From positions 1 to 64,000 of the forward strand of contig CAZDUX010000004.1 in assembly GCA_964508715.1 (NCBI GenBank): DNA of 64,000 nt. The letters are read 5' to 3'. Numbering within the stretch: position 1 is the stretch's first letter; each line of letters begins with the position of its first letter. Below the pieces are notes generated by a model. The model was not told the origin of the DNA, made no database searches, and worked only from the letters and a program-made list of their open reading frames with translations. The DNA comes from JAKALX01 sp964508715. Its GTDB lineage: Bacteria > Chloroflexota > Dehalococcoidia > Tepidiformales > Tepidiformaceae. Below, piece by piece: positions 24,519-31,766 of the stretch. Position numbers and translations under genes: made by a program.

Positions 24519-25490
24519 ATGACATCGATCGCGGTGATCGGGGCGGGAGCCGTGGGTGGCTACTACGGGGCGATGCTGGCACGGGCAGGGCACGACGTTC
24601 GCTTTCTCCTGCGACGCGATCTCGACGCCGTGCGGGCACGCGGCCTCGACGTTCGCAGCTACCTGGGCGACTTTCACCTACCGCACGTGACGGCTGCGGC
24701 ATCGCCGGCCGGGCTTGGGGCCGTCGACTGGGTGGTTTGCTCGCTCAAGGCGACAGCGCTGGACGAAGCACGAGCACTCATCGAGCCATGCGTCGGGCCC
24801 GGCACGCGCGTGCTCGCGCTCATGAACGGACTCGGAATCGAGGAGCGGTTCGCGGAGTGGCTAGAGCCGCACCGGGTATTCGGCGGAATGGCGTTCGTCG
24901 GAATCAACCGCGGCGAGCCGGGAGTCATTCATCACCTCGCCTACGGGCGCGTCACGATCGGCCACCTGCTCAACGACGCGGCGGAGATCGAGGGGCTGCG
25001 CGCACTGCTGGCGTCGGGTGGGATCGATGTCGCAGTGGCGCCCAACCTGCGCTGGGCGCGATGGGAGAAGCTCTGCTGGAACGTGCCGTTCAACGGCCTG
25101 TCGGTCGCCTGCGGGGGTGTGGGGACACACGCGCTCATCAAGGATCCGGTGCTGCGGGCCACGGCCGGCCGTGTGATGCGTGAAGTCGTAGCCGTGGCCA
25201 ACGCCGACCTCACCGCCCTGGGGAGTGAAGTGCAGCTCGACGAGGAGCAGGTGGTCGCTGCGATGTTCGCCCAGACGGACTCCATCGGCGACTACCGAAC
25301 GAGCATGGCGCTGGATTACGTGTCGGGGCGCCCCCTCGAAGTGGAGGCGATCCACGGGGAGGTGGCACGACGGGCCGAAACGCTGGGTGTGGCAGCACCG
25401 TCGCTCGCGACGCTCTACGCCATCGTTCGAGCCGCCGACGCGAGGGTGCGCGGCGAGATGCCCGTGATTGAGCCGGGCGAAGCGAGCTGA
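24519..25490 (+). CDS. 2-dehydropantoate 2-reductase family protein
   Basis: The 323-residue protein has the ketopantoate reductase architecture. An N-terminal NADPH-binding Rossmann fold starts AVIGAGAVGGYYGAML. Family residues around CSLKATALDEA and the substrate-binding LMNGLGIEERFAEW follow, then the helical C-terminal domain with WEKLCWNVPFNGL. PanE makes pantoate for CoA synthesis, but many paralogues reduce other 2-oxo acids. No other pantothenate gene is nearby, so the specific role is unproven. The start follows the GerW-like stop by 42 bp in the same direction. Confidence 0.87.
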   Translation: MTSIAVIGAGAVGGYYGAMLARAGHDVRFLLRRDLDAVRARGLDVRSYLGDFHLPHVTAAASPAGLGAVDWVVCSLKATALDEARALIEPCVGPGTRVLALMNGLGIEERFAEWLEPHRVFGGMAFVGINRGEPGVIHHLAYGRVTIGHLLNDAAEIEGLRALLASGGIDVAVAPNLRWARWEKLCWNVPFNGLSVACGGVGTHALIKDPVLRATAGRVMREVVAVANADLTALGSEVQLDEEQVVAAMFAQTDSIGDYRTSMALDYVSGRPLEVEAIHGEVARRAETLGVAAPSLATLYAIVRAADARVRGEMPVIEPGEAS

Positions 25491-25629
25491 CCTCTTCCAC
25501 CCGGGAACCATTCAACCGGTGATCACCCGGCATGCCATTTGGCGGCCGGTTTCGGCTGGAAAGGAACGGCGTTCGAAACCCGGTCCGGGTTGCTTTATGC
25601 TACTGGACAGCTTACGAGGAGAACGTATC

Positions 25630-26148
25630 GTGGATATTCGCGACGTCCTGATCGATGGGATCGTCCAGCTGCACGACTGGCTCGATGACGGAATCAAGGA
25701 TCTTTCGGCCGAGCAGGTGAACTGGCTACCAGATGGGAAGGCGGTCTCGATCGGTTTCAACGCCTGGCACATCACGCGGACAACCGACAACATCACGAAT
25801 TTCGTCTTTCAGCGGAAGATGCCCATCTGGATAGAGCAGGGCTACTTCCAGAGACTCGGACTGCCGGATAAGGACCAGGGCACCGGGATGTCGCTCGAGT
25901 CGGCCCGGGCACTGACGATTTCGGACCCGGCTGTGCTGCGGGAGTACGGTCGCAAGGTTGGCGAGGATGCGGTCGCCTTCCTGAAGAGCGTGGACGCGGA
26001 GAGCCTCAACGAGGTTCAGATGGTGAAACCGCTGGGAGAGATGCCGCGCTGGCGAGTATTCCGCCAGGTGGTGATGACCCACGGGTTCATGCACCTCGGC
26101 GAGATCAACTGCCTCAAGGGGATCATGGGGATCCAGTTCTCCATCTGA
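25630..26148 (+). CDS. DinB-family protein
   Basis: The 172-residue product has the four-helix DinB/YfiT-like layout with a His-triad metal site: FNAWHITRTTDN supplies the first His and THGFMHLGEINCLKG supplies two more. Such proteins may act as metal-dependent thiol transferases or hydrolases, but functions are mostly unknown. The GTG at 25630 follows GAGGAG at good spacing. Longer alternatives starting at 25597 or 25468 lack a better site. The gene is followed by a very stable hairpin shared with the convergent CoA-transferase operon. Confidence 0.8.
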   Translation: MDIRDVLIDGIVQLHDWLDDGIKDLSAEQVNWLPDGKAVSIGFNAWHITRTTDNITNFVFQRKMPIWIEQGYFQRLGLPDKDQGTGMSLESARALTISDPAVLREYGRKVGEDAVAFLKSVDAESLNEVQMVKPLGEMPRWRVFRQVVMTHGFMHLGEINCLKGIMGIQFSI

Positions 26149-26200
26149 GAGCGACTCCGGGGCACGCCGGAACCCTCCCGGCTCCCGCCGTACGAACAAA

Positions 26201-26236
26201 ACACGAAGGGCTCACCATGTGGTGAGCCCTTCGTGT
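26201..26236 (-). terminator. Strong intrinsic terminator, 16-bp perfect stem
   Basis: ACACGAAGGGCTCACC pairs perfectly with GGTGAGCCCTTCGTGT around a 4-nt loop. Read on the minus strand the stem is followed by TTTTGTTC, so it serves as an intrinsic terminator for the CoA-transferase operon ending at 26275. It can also stop readthrough from the DinB gene on the plus strand. Confidence 0.9.
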
Positions 26237-26274
26237 GCTATCGACCCAGGAGGACCTCGCGGCCCAAGGGTTTC

Positions 26275-27111
26275 TCAAACAGCCTGGCGAACGTACTTCT
26301 CTCCGTCCCAGGTAATCCAGCTCCCGGCCGCGTCGCTCGTCTGCCCGCGCACATCCAGCTCGGTGCGAAGGAGTTGGAGTTCCTCTTCGGTTGGTGCTTC
26401 GAGTACCTGCACCTCATCAGCGACGAGCGGCTTGCAATCCGTTTCGGCCAGGATCTCGTCGATAGTGACCCAGGGGACACGCGCCATTAGCCGAAGGCGC
26501 CGCTCGTGGTAGTCGTACATCGCCCAGGGAGTGACGACTCGCCACGGCCCGGTGTCGCGGGGGAGGCCAGCCCGTTCGCGCGCCCCCTCGCTCCCATCGA
26601 GGAAGCCCGGAGAGGACACAAAGTCGACCTTCTCGACGAACTTCCGCTTCTCCTGGTCGGTAATGAGGATGGTACGCCAGCAGCAGGAGGCGATGGTGTC
26701 GGCGCCGCCGGGGCCGTGCATTCGCCGGCCAGCCTGTGGGTATTCACCAAGGAAGGTGGAGTTGATGTTGCCGTGCTTGTCGACCTGGAGAGTGTTGAGG
26801 ATGCCGTAGTCCATGAAGCCGAGCTGGGCGTAATAGCCGGCCGTATTCATGGTGCCCCAGGCGAGCGCCTTGTAGGTTGCACGCGATGCGACCATCGACA
26901 TCATCGGCTCGAAGGGCAGTTCGGGGATCGGCGCAATGACGCCGTCCTCCGTCACGTACTGGGCATCGGGCGCGTAGAGCTTCTTCCCCAGGAGGACGGA
27001 GTAGAGCGGGGTACCGCCACCCGCGGCCCAGTAGGTCTTGCCGTTTTCGACCATGCGGGCAACCACGCACATGGCCACTTCGCGTTCGGAGAATGCCTCA
27101 GCTCGCGTCAT
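26275..27111 (-). CDS. Family I CoA-transferase, beta subunit (IpdB/GctB-like)
   Basis: The 278-residue protein is the beta half of a two-subunit family I CoA-transferase. It shows WAAGGGTPLYSVLLGKK at the start and the NTAGYYAQLGFMDYGILNTLQVDKHGN-type segment, of which GFMDYGILNTLQVD is diagnostic. Glutaconate CoA-transferase and IpdAB, a CoA-ring hydrolase of steroid degradation, are both in this family. The sequence does not separate them. It follows the alpha gene with a 4-bp ATGA overlap and is the last gene of the operon, just before the strong terminator. Confidence 0.85.
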   Translation of the reverse strand: MTRAEAFSEREVAMCVVARMVENGKTYWAAGGGTPLYSVLLGKKLYAPDAQYVTEDGVIAPIPELPFEPMMSMVASRATYKALAWGTMNTAGYYAQLGFMDYGILNTLQVDKHGNINSTFLGEYPQAGRRMHGPGGADTIASCCWRTILITDQEKRKFVEKVDFVSSPGFLDGSEGARERAGLPRDTGPWRVVTPWAMYDYHERRLRLMARVPWVTIDEILAETDCKPLVADEVQVLEAPTEEELQLLRTELDVRGQTSDAAGSWITWDGEKYVRQAV

Positions 27112-28103
27112 GCCCGGAATCCCTCCTTGATGGTCTCGCGCTTACGCATATCGAGGAGTTTGGCGGTCCCGACATGCTTTTCGAGCAACTCCTTGTGGGA
27201 CTGGACACCGAAAATCCATTTCTCGAGGTACGGTTGCACGTCGCCACGCAGCACAGCGGCAAAGCACTCCATCACGGCCGCGGGATCGGAGGCGTAGTAA
27301 CCCGGAACGGTTCCGGGGTAGCCGCCAAACGGGGCTTCGATGACGGCATCAACGCACCAGTACGGGATGCTCGTCGCACCAGGATTCGAGCGGATCTCGT
27401 CGGTGCTGATGATCTCCTCGGCCGAGACGATCACGTTGCGCGACGCGAGGGCCGCAGGGACATCGGAGATGCCGGTCCCGAAGATCCGGGCATTCCCAAA
27501 GATGTCGGCCTGCTGCACATGGATGATGCCAACGTCCGGGTTGAGAGCCGGGATGATGACGGTTGGCTGCCCCGTGTAGGGATCGGTGATGAGCTTCGCG
27601 CCGGAGTGCTCGAATCCATCGGTACCACCGAAGGAACGGACCGGGATGAAAGGGATACCCTGCGCACCCGCTTCGAGGCGCATCGACATGATGACGTTGC
27701 TGTACTCGAAGATCTCGAGTGTCCCATCCGCGAGTGCCTTGCGGACTCCCGGCGTGGCAAGGAAGAAGCCGGTATCGGCCTTACTGACGCAGCCAGCGCC
27801 AACCATCAGGCCGATGTCGACGTAGGTGAACTTGCCCGCGATCCAGAGGTTCTTCTTCCGTTGGCGCATGATCTCGTTGAGCACGAGATTCGGGCCGCGA
27901 GTAAGGTAGTTGCACTCGTAGGTCAGGTAGTCACCATCGGAAACGAAGCGCTCGACAGCTTCCTTCTCGCTCATCAGCTTCGACGTGAGCGAACGGCTCT
28001 TGTGATCGCGGACCCACGCCCGGAACCCATCGGGATCGACCGGGTGAATCGGGGCTGTGCCCTCCGCGAGAACCTCGATCGGTTGAGGTGCGACTGCTGT
28101 CAT
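27108..28103 (-). CDS. Family I CoA-transferase, alpha subunit (IpdA/GctA-like)
   Basis: The 331-residue protein has the alpha-subunit fold: an N-terminal segment with KLMSEKEAVERFVSDGD, then GAGCVSKADTGFF and a YEALxA-like stretch, and the EFYSN-type strand appearing as EIFEYSNVIMSMRLEAG. IpdA and glutaconate CoA-transferase A share this pattern. IpdAB opens the last steroid ring after CoA activation; glutaconate CoA-transferase activates a dicarboxylate. The gene order (acyl-CoA dehydrogenase, nitroreductase, thiolase, alpha, beta) resembles catabolic clusters for cyclic or branched acids, which is circumstantial. The beta gene overlaps it by 4 bp. Confidence 0.85.
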   Translation of the reverse strand: MTAVAPQPIEVLAEGTAPIHPVDPDGFRAWVRDHKSRSLTSKLMSEKEAVERFVSDGDYLTYECNYLTRGPNLVLNEIMRQRKKNLWIAGKFTYVDIGLMVGAGCVSKADTGFFLATPGVRKALADGTLEIFEYSNVIMSMRLEAGAQGIPFIPVRSFGGTDGFEHSGAKLITDPYTGQPTVIIPALNPDVGIIHVQQADIFGNARIFGTGISDVPAALASRNVIVSAEEIISTDEIRSNPGATSIPYWCVDAVIEAPFGGYPGTVPGYYASDPAAVMECFAAVLRGDVQPYLEKWIFGVQSHKELLEKHVGTAKLLDMRKRETIKEGFRA

Positions 28104-28143
28104 CAGAGCTCCTCTCGGCTATGGGGCCGGGGTGCGCAGCGCG

Positions 28144-29376
28144 CTACCTGGCCAGGATGGTGACGCACATTGCGGCGGCATCGGAGCCGATGTTGCCGCC
28201 ACCGTTGTGAGCGAGGGCGAGTTTCGCACCTTCAACCTGGCGCGGGCCCGAGCGGCCCTGGAGCTGCTCCGTCAACTCGACGATCTGGGCAATGCCGGTC
28301 GCCCCAACAGGATGCCCCTTGCGAAGCAATCCGCCCGAGGTGTTGACCGGGATTCGCCCCCCGAGCGTGGTCGCGCCGGAGTCGACGAGCGCACCTCCTT
28401 CGCCCTTGGCGCAGAGGCCGATGGACTCGTAGGCCATGAGCTCGGCAGGGGCCGAGGCATCGTGACATTCGATGACGCTCAGGTCATTCGGAGTGGCACC
28501 CGCTTCTTTGAGTGCCTCCTGGATGCAGAGGTCGGCTACACCGTTCTCTTCGGTGCCGCGGTCCCAACCACTGTGGAGGACGGACGTAACAATACGGACC
28601 GGGTTAGTGATGCCGAGTTCACGCGCCTTCTTCTCACTCACCAGGACGACGGCCGCAGCGCCATCGCCAATAGGCGAACACATCGGGCGGGTAAGCGGCT
28701 CGGCGATCATCGGGGAGTTGAGCACATCTTCGACGGAAAGCTCCTCGCGGAACTGGGCACGCGGGTTGAGGCTACCGTGGAAGGAGTTCTTGGCGGAGAT
28801 CTTGGCGAACTGCTGGACAGTCGTGCCCCAGCGCTTCATGTGGGCCCTGGCCGCGGAGGCGTAGATATCCATGAACATGGAGCGGTTTTCGCCAGCGCCG
28901 GAAGCTGCCTTCTCGGCGCCGCCTTCGCGCGCGCCGGCACGGAGGCGCTCCATGATCTTTGCGAGTTCTTCGACGTCGACCGCGCCACTGAACGCCGAGA
29001 AACTCTTCTTCTTGTCTTCGTGGTAGAGCTTCTCGACACCAACAGCGAGGACAACGTCATAGAGGCCGGCAGTCACCATGGCAGCAGCCTGGTTGAGGGC
29101 CGTAGAGGCACTGGCACAGGCGTTTTCGACGTTGATCACCGGGATCTTGCCGAGCCCGACGCTCCGCAGGACGACCTGGCCGCGAATGCACTCCTGCCCG
29201 GTCACGAGGCCGGCTGCTGCGTTACCAACGTAGGCGGCTTCGATATCGCTATTCTGGAGGCCGGCATCAGCGATGGCGGCGCGAACCGCCTCGCCACCAA
29301 GGGCTTTGAGGCCAGTCTCGAGGTGCTTGCCGAACCGGGTCATACCGGCGCCGGCGACGATGGCGGTTGATTTCAT
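28144..29376 (-). CDS. Thiolase family protein (SCP2/acetyl-CoA acetyltransferase type)
   Basis: The 410-residue protein is a thiolase-superfamily enzyme cleaving 3-ketoacyl-CoA with CoA. The nucleophilic Cys lies in ENACASAST (Cys87), the second His region is LLRKGHPVGATG, and the third region CHDASAPAE stands in for the usual NEAF-type loop. These variants are typical of SCP2-type thiolases, which often handle sterol or branched side chains. The C terminus HNGGGNIGSDAA is conserved in this subgroup. It lies 27 bp after the nitroreductase and 40 bp before the CoA-transferase alpha gene in one operon. Confidence 0.9.
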   Translation of the reverse strand: MKSTAIVAGAGMTRFGKHLETGLKALGGEAVRAAIADAGLQNSDIEAAYVGNAAAGLVTGQECIRGQVVLRSVGLGKIPVINVENACASASTALNQAAAMVTAGLYDVVLAVGVEKLYHEDKKKSFSAFSGAVDVEELAKIMERLRAGAREGGAEKAASGAGENRSMFMDIYASAARAHMKRWGTTVQQFAKISAKNSFHGSLNPRAQFREELSVEDVLNSPMIAEPLTRPMCSPIGDGAAAVVLVSEKKARELGITNPVRIVTSVLHSGWDRGTEENGVADLCIQEALKEAGATPNDLSVIECHDASAPAELMAYESIGLCAKGEGGALVDSGATTLGGRIPVNTSGGLLRKGHPVGATGIAQIVELTEQLQGRSGPRQVEGAKLALAHNGGGNIGSDAAAMCVTILAR

Positions 29377-29403
29377 AGAGCAGATATCTCCTGGAGCTGG
29401 GAG

Positions 29404-30192
29404 CTAGACCAGGCCGTGGCCCTTGAGGCCCAGGGCGTTCTTGAGATATTCGAGTTCGGCCTCACGCCAGGGCAATGGTGCTGGATTCTGGAGCATACCA
29501 TCTTCCTGGAGCTCGGCGATGACCTCGGGGGAGCGCGGGAACGGGTTCCCATAGCCGTTCATGTGGAAGAGCTTCTCGAACGGCTGGCGTGGCCGCTGGC
29601 CGCCTGCCTCCGCACTCTCGGCCGGATAGCCGACGGTCTGGAGGACGAGGACACGGCAATGGTCGGGGAGGCCAAGGTTCTGGCGCACCTTATCGGAGTT
29701 GCCACTCCCGAGGCAGCAAGTGCCAAGCCCCTGCTCAAACGCCATGAGGGTCGCCTGGGCGATGCCCTGGCCGCAGTCCATCTCGTTCATGCCCGGCTGT
29801 TTCATCGCCGGGAGGATGTTGGTGAAGAACGGGATGATCTTGTTCTCGAGCTCATCGGCCTTGCCTTCACCGAAGCCGAGTGCGCCTGCCTTGAGCAACT
29901 CGCGGAGGCGATCGTTCTGCTCGTCCACGGCACTGGTGTCGACGTACCAGACGATCACCACCGGGGCCAGGCGGATCTGGTAGCCGGCGATTGGGGCCGT
30001 GATGGCCTCGCGGACGTGCTGGGGTGCCGTGTCACGGAAGACGACCACGGCGCGCAGGCTCTGCACGTTACCCCAGTGCGAGGCGATGCGAGCCGCTTCC
30101 AGCATGCGCTGAATCTTCTCCGGCTCGACGGGTTTATGGGGGAGCAGGAAGCGCATCGAGCGCCGCCTGCCAATAACCTCACGAAGTTCCAT
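29404..30192 (-). CDS. Nitroreductase-family flavoprotein
   Basis: The 262-residue protein has the FMN-binding nitroreductase fold: the N-terminal RRRSMRFLLPHKPVEPEKI loop with phosphate-contacting Arg, the WGNVQSLRAVVV strand, and GQGIAQATLMAFEQGLGTCCLG, cited here as AFEQGLGTCCLG, near the middle. The C-terminal extension (PWREAELEYL) is longer than in minimal family members. It is embedded in a CoA-ester catabolic operon, so reduction of a conjugated or quinone-like CoA intermediate is more plausible than detoxification of nitro compounds (inference). Spacing to neighbours is 27 and 36 bp. Confidence 0.87.
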   Translation of the reverse strand: MELREVIGRRRSMRFLLPHKPVEPEKIQRMLEAARIASHWGNVQSLRAVVVFRDTAPQHVREAITAPIAGYQIRLAPVVIVWYVDTSAVDEQNDRLRELLKAGALGFGEGKADELENKIIPFFTNILPAMKQPGMNEMDCGQGIAQATLMAFEQGLGTCCLGSGNSDKVRQNLGLPDHCRVLVLQTVGYPAESAEAGGQRPRQPFEKLFHMNGYGNPFPRSPEVIAELQEDGMLQNPAPLPWREAELEYLKNALGLKGHGLV

Positions 30193-30228
30193 GGTCCCCT
30201 CCCTGGGTAGAAGTCACGATGTGTAGCG

Positions 30229-31431
30229 TTAGAGGCGCGTGGCGCCCACGAGCTCGAGGACTTCGTTATTGCCATCCTCGACCTGCGAAGCGCGGGCGTC
30301 GCGGACGATCTTTTCGATAGGGAAATCCCTGGTCAGGCCATTGCCGCCGAAGATCTGCATGGCCATGTTGGCCACTTCGAATGCGGTGTCAGTGCAGAAC
30401 GTCTTCGAGGCAATGGAGTACTGGATGAGCGGCATGTTGGTGCCGTTGTAATAGTTGACGCGGCGGGCGAGGGAGCGTGCCGCCTCGACGCGGGCGAACA
30501 TCTTGAACAGGCGGCTCTTGACGCCCTGGTGCTCGATGATCGGGACGCCGCCCTGCTTGCGCTCTTTTGCATAGGCGAGGGCCTCTTCGTAAGCGGCCCG
30601 GCCGGTGCCAACGAAGATCGCCCCCATGCTGGCATTGGCCCCGGTCAGGATCTGCTCGACCATGCCGGCGTAGTTCTCGGCGCCGACGACCATGTTCTCG
30701 GCGGGGATACGGACTTCGTCGAAGAAGATCTCCCCCTGGTTGAGGGCCCGCTGGCCAAGCTTGTTGGTGGGCTTGCCCTTGGAGACGCCCTGGCTCGTGA
30801 GATCGACAACGGCGACACCCCCGCCCTTGAAGCCCTGCGAGGGGTCGATGGTGCAGAACAGCGCGGCAACAGTCGCGATGGTGCCGTTGGAGACCCATCC
30901 GGACTTCTGGCCGTTGATGACCCATTCATCACCATCACGGCGGGCGATGCAGTTGGCACGGATGGCGGGATCCGAGAAATGGCGTTCGGTGAACATCAGG
31001 GTGTCGCTGCCGTGGTCCGGCTCCGTAACGGCCCAGCAGCCAATCTCGTTGGCGCCGTTCGTGATGTAGCGATCGATAAGCGATGGGCGGCCCGACATCA
31101 TCGCGAACGTCTTATGGAAGTTCGCGACGCCGAGGCTGATGGCAAGACCCGCGTCGCCCCAGCCCATCTCCTCGCTCACGAGGGTGCGGACACGGACGCG
31201 CTGGAGGGGATCCATTGACATGGTTTCCCGTTCGAGGTCGGCCAGCCCGCTCGCCTTGTGCTTTTCGAAGGCTGTCCAGAGGGGTGACTGCGGGGCGATC
31301 ACATCGGCGGGATCGTGGAGCTTATCGAGCTCGCGGCCAATCGGCCGCATAACCTCGGCAGCGAACTTGTGAGCGGCGTCGCGAATGTCGCGTTCCTGGT
31401 CGGTGAGGCCGACTTCAATATCTCGATGCAT
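30229..31431 (-). CDS. Acyl-CoA dehydrogenase
   Basis: The 400-residue flavoprotein shows the acyl-CoA dehydrogenase family pattern: CWAVTEPDHGSDT in the FAD-binding middle domain, DEWVINGQKSGWVSNGTIA, quoted as VINGQKSGWVSNG, and the C-terminal IFGGNGLTRDFPIEKIVRDAR. The last region carries the Gly-Asn-Gly flavin contact. It is the first gene of the five-gene minus-strand catabolic operon. Its start is 58 bp from a TATGAC-type operator that also faces the divergent molybdoenzyme operon. Electrons from this enzyme would pass to an ETF, which is not encoded here. Confidence 0.92.
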   Translation of the reverse strand: MHRDIEVGLTDQERDIRDAAHKFAAEVMRPIGRELDKLHDPADVIAPQSPLWTAFEKHKASGLADLERETMSMDPLQRVRVRTLVSEEMGWGDAGLAISLGVANFHKTFAMMSGRPSLIDRYITNGANEIGCWAVTEPDHGSDTLMFTERHFSDPAIRANCIARRDGDEWVINGQKSGWVSNGTIATVAALFCTIDPSQGFKGGGVAVVDLTSQGVSKGKPTNKLGQRALNQGEIFFDEVRIPAENMVVGAENYAGMVEQILTGANASMGAIFVGTGRAAYEEALAYAKERKQGGVPIIEHQGVKSRLFKMFARVEAARSLARRVNYYNGTNMPLIQYSIASKTFCTDTAFEVANMAMQIFGGNGLTRDFPIEKIVRDARASQVEDGNNEVLELVGATRL

Positions 31432-31489
31432 CCGTCTGCTCCTTCCCTGAGCGTGGCAAACAGGTTGGAGGCACGGTATTCCAGGGAGA

Positions 31490-31505
31490 TATGACCGAGA
31501 TCATG
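31490..31505. promoter_or_regulatory. TATGAC-N4-GTCATA-type operator (10/12 match)
   Basis: TATGAC-CGAG-ATCATG matches the inverted repeat found at three other sites in this region, with one perfect half-site and 4 of 6 matches in the other. It stands between the divergent acyl-CoA dehydrogenase operon (58 bp) and the molybdoenzyme 1 operon (77 bp to the small first gene), so one regulator could control both. Confidence 0.55.
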
Positions 31506-31582
31506 CCGGAAAGGATCAAGGCGGGATGTAGGGTGCCAGGGAGGGCCGTGAATCGGTCTGCGTGGAGAAAGAAGGAAGCAGC

Positions 31583-31735
31583 ATGTTCGCACCATCCATC
31601 AAAGTCGATTTCGATAAGTTGCAGGGCGAAGAGGAAGCCGAAGAGGCACGCCCTGCCAGGGCAAAGGCCGCTCCGAAGGCCCGCGCCGGCGCAAAGAAAG
31701 CCGCCACCACCGAAGCCACGAAGGACAACGGCTAG
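31583..31735 (+). CDS. Small Lys/Ala/Glu-rich protein, 50 residues
   Basis: A short frame begins MFAPSIKVDFDKLQ after AAGGAAGCAGC, a good ribosome-binding site. It continues through an acidic EEEAEEA patch and a Lys/Ala-rich tail (KAAPKARAGAKKAAT). The tail recalls histone-H1-like or nucleic-acid-binding tails, but the composition alone proves nothing. It is the first gene downstream of the divergent operator and ends 31 bp before the molybdoenzyme 1 start. It may be a leader-like or assembly protein of that operon. Confidence 0.55.
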   Translation: MFAPSIKVDFDKLQGEEEAEEARPARAKAAPKARAGAKKAATTEATKDNG

Positions 31736-31766
31736 GGATGCGAGCGCGTCCCGGAGGACTTCGATA

